Shown here one piece after another: positions 62,533 through 64,000 of a DNA stretch of 64,000 bases. This DNA is from a virus, in the IMG/VR virus record IMGVR_UViG_3300021442_000250, positions 24,031 through 88,030 of that record; one strand, written 5' to 3'. A model generated the notes under the pieces. That model worked only from the letters and a program-made list of their open reading frames with translations, did no database searches and had not been told where the DNA came from. Position numbers and translations under genes: made by a program. The first letter of the stretch is position 1. Every line of letters begins with the position of its first letter.

Positions 62533-63816
62533 ATGCAACAAATCTCAATCGAATCTTGTTTGGAAATGATGATAGGTTTGAGTGACAAACCAGTTAATCC
62601 GCCATTTATTGTATTAGATAAAGACAAAAAAATATTAACTGACATTGCCAAAAAAGTTTATAGAGGTACTGCTTTAACTGATAGACAGTATGCAACTGTA
62701 AAAAGAATCTTAAAAACTAGTTATTCTACTCAATTTAAAAATAGAGACATTGATATTCATGCATCATCAACTATATTACGTAAAACATTAAGACAAATAG
62801 ACAGAAGTTCTTATATTAAAATTGGAAATTATAAAGAATTTGTTTACGATCCTTTTAGTTATTATGCATATGAACCAAATCATAGAGTCCTTGTAATAAG
62901 GTTTCCTTTTAATGTTACATATAGTAAACTTATGGGAGAAGTTAAAAAATGTTTTCCTTTTTATAGAACTCATAAACAAAAAGACAAAAACAAATATGTT
63001 CTTCCGTATAATGAACGTTTAGTTCATAAAGTAGTAGAGAAATTTAAAGGCAAAATAAAAGATATTGATCCAACATTATTGGAAGTTCATGAAAGATGTG
63101 AATACTTTTATGATAATAAACAAGAATTTCTACCAGGAATTTATGATTTCAAAATCAAAAATTGTTTACCAAAAATAGCTGAACACTATGTAAATAAGTT
63201 TGGGCAACCTAGTCCTAGTAACTTATTTTTATTTAAAGATAGAAGAGAATATTTAGGATTAAAATATTTTAGTGGACTACATTTAGAACAATCGTTAGCC
63301 GATCAAGATGAGTTTACTAAAAAACTTGTTCAACGTAAAGCATCTGTAGTTATTGTTGAAAAGAAAAAATGGGAATTAAAACAAGTAATAAAAACAATGT
63401 TTGATTTAAAAAGAATTCCTTTATTGGTAGTTTTACCAGTATTTCCAAAAAAAGATCCTGCTGAATCTTTAGAAGCATCACATAAAATTTTAAAAGACTA
63501 TGTGGACAATAAAGACATTTCGGTATTGTTTAGATTAGAAAACATGGAATCTGGTATCAAGTTTAACGAATATGTTCGAGAAAATGGACTTAATAATAGT
63601 CTTGCAAATAATACAAAAATAGTGTACATTAATAATAAGAAGATTCCAAAACCCTTATTAAGATTTAATTGGAAGCCTGAAGGCGTATTATGTCTTGATA
63701 CTACAAGGAATTACAGTAAAGTAAATTCTTTTGAAGAGGAGTTCGACTTGGTTGTTCAATATGCTACTGAAGAACATAGTCCTTGGAATCCATATTTTGT
63801 TATGGAAAATATATGA
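62533..63816 (+). CDS. Unrecognised protein upstream of uvsW
   Basis: The 427-residue basic protein begins MQQISIESCLEMMIGLSDKPVNPPFIVLDKDKKILTDIAKKVYRGTALTDRQYATVKRIL, a helical segment I cannot place. The C-terminal half has several parallel-strand patterns (KASVVIVEKKKW, RIPLLVVLPVFP, NTKIVYINNKK) with no Walker or helicase motifs. It overlaps uvsW by ATGA, so it may be a partner of that helicase. ATG 62533, preceded by AAAGG, is preferred over an in-frame TTG at 62506. Function is unknown. Confidence 0.65.
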   Translation: MQQISIESCLEMMIGLSDKPVNPPFIVLDKDKKILTDIAKKVYRGTALTDRQYATVKRILKTSYSTQFKNRDIDIHASSTILRKTLRQIDRSSYIKIGNYKEFVYDPFSYYAYEPNHRVLVIRFPFNVTYSKLMGEVKKCFPFYRTHKQKDKNKYVLPYNERLVHKVVEKFKGKIKDIDPTLLEVHERCEYFYDNKQEFLPGIYDFKIKNCLPKIAEHYVNKFGQPSPSNLFLFKDRREYLGLKYFSGLHLEQSLADQDEFTKKLVQRKASVVIVEKKKWELKQVIKTMFDLKRIPLLVVLPVFPKKDPAESLEASHKILKDYVDNKDISVLFRLENMESGIKFNEYVRENGLNNSLANNTKIVYINNKKIPKPLLRFNWKPEGVLCLDTTRNYSKVNSFEEEFDLVVQYATEEHSPWNPYFVMENI

Positions 63817-64000
63817 GTTGTAAGATAGTAATTAATGATGAAGTCAATGTAAAAATTGAAGGGCTACCTGTTGATGTACGAAGAAAAATAGCAAATAGTT
63901 TAAAATGGGAAGTTCCATACGCAAGATACTTGCCTCAATATAAATTAGGAAGATGGGATGGTAAGATTGGTTTCTTTGGTTTAGGTGGTAGTGGTTTTGT
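63813..64000 (+). CDS. uvsW: Start of the UvsW helicase (3' end outside window)
   Basis: The 62 visible residues begin MSCKIVINDEVNVKIEG and end ARYLPQYKLGRWDGKIGFFGLGGSGF. The YLPQYKLGRWDGKIGFF motif matches the N-terminal domain of T4-like UvsW, whose T4 version has NPRFRYGNWDGRIRLL. UvsW is an SF2 helicase that drives branch migration and R-loop removal. It overlaps the upstream ORF as ATGA and continues beyond the window. Confidence 0.82.
   Translation, partial: MSCKIVINDEVNVKIEGLPVDVRRKIANSLKWEVPYARYLPQYKLGRWDGKIGFFGLGGSGF

Overview
The window looks like a contiguous piece of the genome of a T4-like marine myovirus: strongly A+T-rich, almost no non-coding DNA, start and stop codons overlapping as ATGA or TAATG. 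Recognisable T4-type genes are gp13, gp14 and gp15 (neck and tail completion), gp18 (sheath), gp19 (tube), gp4 (head completion), gp16 and gp17 (terminase), gp32, uvsX, uvsY, the start of uvsW, and a gp1-like dNMP kinase. The style (enormous fibre genes, Cys-rich fibre-associated proteins, GATAAATA-like late promoters) is that of cyanophages and pelagiphages. The host cannot be read from the sequence; a Gram-negative marine bacterium is likely because three heptosyltransferase-like genes and an ADP-heptose pathway are present.

Layout. 1-28853 (+) is an adsorption module. It holds three giant fibre-like proteins (one cut by the window start), two small virion-like proteins, three tandem Cys-rich Gly-rich paralogues, a GT9-carbamoyltransferase-GT9 trio, and a fibre-like protein carrying a dead esterase-like domain. 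28854-35104 (-) is one tightly coupled transcript-like run: gp14, a 52-aa ORF, gp15, then NUDIX, HldE, a 2OG-Fe(II) oxygenase, an HldD-like epimerase and a cupin. 35160-48221 (+) is the virion assembly and packaging block: gp13, dNMP kinase, sheath, tube, a tube-like protein, gp4, gp16, two accessory head-like proteins, gp17 and a large unknown protein. An HNH-type ORF lies inside it on the minus strand. 48353-51210 (+) is gp32, a tiny membrane peptide, uvsX, a small ORF and uvsY. 51255-62509 (+) is an 11-kb island of 16 genes for glycan synthesis and methylation, followed by an unrecognised ORF and uvsW, which runs off the end.

How the genes may work together. The structural genes build a contractile-tailed virion with elaborate fibres. 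The heptose cassette, the GT9 trio and the glycosyltransferase/methyltransferase island could together make and attach a decorated sugar. The target could be the virion, the host surface or, less likely, DNA; the sequence does not decide.

Most notable. (1) A 61-bp in-frame block, 57/61 identical and carrying a perfect GTGGC-TAC-GCCAC palindrome, is shared by two unrelated glycosyltransferase genes 38 kb apart. (2) The tail-tube gene gp19 has an in-frame TAA at codon 28 with coding similarity continuing on both sides. (3) A fibre-like protein contains a PHB-depolymerase/feruloyl-esterase-like domain in which both the nucleophile Ser and the catalytic His appear replaced. (4) Several genes have a promoter-like element ending 5-8 bp before the start codon and no Shine-Dalgarno, suggesting leaderless mRNAs.
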